From: DATCVR01 sp036566745
GTDB taxonomy: Bacteria > Actinomycetota > Actinomycetes > Jiangellales > Jiangellaceae
NCBI GenBank assembly: GCA_036566745.1
Contig: DATCVR010000055.1
Coordinates: 1-13,893, forward strand
Length of the DNA stretch: 13,893 nt
Direction of reading: 5' to 3'
Position numbers and translations under genes: made by a program. A model generated the notes under the pieces. The model was not told where the DNA came from. It was given only the letters and a program-made list of their open reading frames with translations, and searched no databases. Positions 13,132 through 13,893 of the stretch are shown piece after piece (position 1 is the stretch's first letter; each line of letters starts with the position of its first letter).

Positions 13132-13189
13132 CATCCTTCCCCAGCTCCGGACCGAGCGTCACCACCTTCGTCGAGCCTGGGGAAGGATG
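13132..13189. promoter_or_regulatory. 13-bp perfect inverted repeat in the divergent gap, containing both ribosome binding sites
   Basis: CATCCTTCCCCAG (13132-13144) and CTGGGGAAGGATG (13177-13189) are exact reverse complements 32 nt apart. The AAGGA in each arm is the Shine-Dalgarno of one diverging gene: the AllC-like amidase to the left (7 nt from its GTG) and the nitroreductase to the right (9 nt from its ATG). The whole gap is only 70 bp, so both promoters must overlap it or lie inside the opposite gene. I see no recognisable -10 inside. The repeat could be a shared operator, or an RNA stem that hides the ribosome binding site when transcription starts further upstream. Confidence 0.7.
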
Positions 13190-13196
13190 AGACGTC

Positions 13197-13793
13197 ATGG
13201 AGTTCGCCGACGTCGTCCGTCGCCGCCGCATGGTCCGCAACTACCGGGACGCGCCGGTCGACCCGGAGGTGATCGACCGGGTGCTGACCCACGCCCTGCA
13301 CGCGCCGAGCGCCGGGTTCAGCCAGGGCTGGGCGTTCCTGCGGCTGGACGAACGCGCCGACGTCGAGCGCTTCTGGGCGGCCGCGACACCTCCGGGCCGA
13401 GGCCGGGACAGCTGGTCGGCCGGGCTGCGCCGCGCGCCGGTGGTGATCGTGCCCATGTCGAGCAAGGCCGCCTACCTCGAACGTTACGCCGAGCCGGACA
13501 AGGGCTGGACCGATCGCGACGAGTCCCGCTGGCCGGTGCCGTACTGGCATGTCGACGCAGGCATGGCGAGCCTGCTCATGCTGCTCACCGTGGTGGACGA
13601 GGGCCTGGGCGCGTGCTTCTTCGGCGTTCCCCCGGAGCAGGTGGATACGTTCCGCGAGGCCTTCGGCGTGCCCGACGACTACACGCCGGTGGGCGCCATC
13701 ACGATCGGGCACCGCGCCGACGACCGCCGCTCACCCTCGCTGCGCCGCGGCCGCCGTCCGCTCGACGAGGTAGTCCACCGCGGTCGCTGGTAG
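13197..13793 (+). CDS. Nitroreductase-family FMN oxidoreductase
   Basis: This 198-residue protein has the nitroreductase fold, normally an FMN-binding homodimer that reduces nitro compounds, quinones or related substrates with NAD(P)H. The phosphate-binding R-R-R-M-V-R-N-Y segment at 8-17, A-P-S-A-G-F-S-Q-G-W at 36-45, the long dimer helix D-A-G-M-A-S-L-L-M-L-L-T at 120-131, G-L-G-A-C-F-F-G-V at 136-144 and G-A-I-T-I-G-H at 166-172 all fit. The ending R-R-G-R-R-P-L-D-E-V-V matches the R-x-P-L-x-E-x-V tail common in actinobacterial members. The physiological substrate is unknown. The ATG at 13197 follows GGAAGGA. It is divergent from the AllC-like amidase and shares the inverted repeat described at 13132-13189. 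Confidence 0.92.
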   Translation: MEFADVVRRRRMVRNYRDAPVDPEVIDRVLTHALHAPSAGFSQGWAFLRLDERADVERFWAAATPPGRGRDSWSAGLRRAPVVIVPMSSKAAYLERYAEPDKGWTDRDESRWPVPYWHVDAGMASLLMLLTVVDEGLGACFFGVPPEQVDTFREAFGVPDDYTPVGAITIGHRADDRRSPSLRRGRRPLDEVVHRGRW

Positions 13794-13809
13794 CGAGGTC
13801 TGGTGACGG

Positions 13810-13821
13810 GGTCGGCCGACC
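13810..13821. promoter_or_regulatory. 12-bp perfect palindrome downstream of the nitroreductase
   Basis: GGTCGGCCGACC is self-complementary and lies 17 bp after the nitroreductase stop and 15 bp before a possible GTG start at 13837. It has no loop and no T-tract, so it is a poor terminator. It could be a protein-binding site, but GC-rich palindromes of this size also occur by chance in DNA of this composition. Confidence 0.25.
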
Positions 13822-13836
13822 GATGTGAGAGGGGCG

Positions 13837-13893
13837 GTGACCGGCAGGGTTGCGGCAGGCGGCCTCAAGGCGTGGGTCGTGGCATGCTTCACC
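13837..13893 (+). CDS. Possible start of a gene cut by the right edge
   Basis: A GTG at 13837 opens a frame with no stop to the window end, 19 codons reading M-T-G-R-V-A-A-G-G-L-K-A-W-V-V-A-C-F-T. AGAGG lies 4-5 nt upstream, which is slightly close. A positive residue followed by a hydrophobic stretch could be the start of a membrane or exported protein. Nineteen codons are too few to recognise a family, and chance is a real alternative. Confidence 0.3.
   Translation, partial: MTGRVAAGGLKAWVVACFT

Noticed and set aside
1..13893. CRISPR, tRNA, rRNA, insertion-sequence or phage elements
   Set aside because: I saw no spaced direct repeats, cloverleaf-like sequences, transposase or integrase motifs, or terminal inverted repeats with target duplications.

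Overview
The window looks like a piece of an actinobacterial chromosome. It is very GC-rich, uses many GTG starts, and has short gaps between genes. The protein families also fit: an IclR regulator next to a hut gene, an XRE regulator with an MmyB/MltR-type sensor domain, and a HutF-type histidine pathway paired with an AllC-like hydrolase. The genus cannot be named from the sequence. I see no rRNA, tRNA, CRISPR array, insertion sequence or phage gene, and base composition looks uniform by eye. No stretch longer than about 170 bases lacks a gene.

Layout. (1) 1-1599, plus strand: the truncated end of a GntR/FCD regulator overlaps by 4 nt a very clear D-galactonate dehydratase (dgoD). (2) 1633-2139, minus: a ferritin, whose upstream region holds a 35-bp dyad that resembles paired DtxR/IdeR iron boxes and also overlaps the end of hutI. 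(3) 2212-4204, minus: an IclR regulator followed after 19 bp by hutI (imidazolonepropionase). (4) 4343-5903, plus, divergent from iclR: a RidA-family protein, then a strong RNA hairpin, then a seven-bladed beta-propeller lactonase. (5) 5907-10724, minus: an XRE/MmyB-type regulator, a DUF695 protein, a Bcr/CflA-type MFS exporter and hutF (formimidoylglutamate deiminase). (6) 10829-11863, plus: an aldo/keto reductase divergent from the XRE regulator. (7) 11909-13126, minus: an AllC-like M20 amidase, divergent from (8) 13197-13793, plus: a nitroreductase. A 13-bp perfect inverted repeat between these two holds both ribosome binding sites. (9) The last 57 bases may begin another plus-strand gene.

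How the genes may work together. Three proteins make a plausible lower histidine-degradation route. HutI makes N-formimidoyl-L-glutamate. HutF deaminates it to N-formyl-L-glutamate. The AllC-like amidase is a candidate to release glutamate and formate. These genes are scattered, all on the minus strand, among plus-strand genes, and hutH and hutU are not in the window. The IclR regulator is a natural candidate for hut control. The galactonate dehydratase and lactonase could share an aldonate/aldonolactone pathway, but they are about 3.3 kb apart and their link is inference. I found no convincing wholly new system. The most unusual signals are the regulatory dyads at 2179-2213, 4819-4865 and 13132-13189 and the dispersed hut set.
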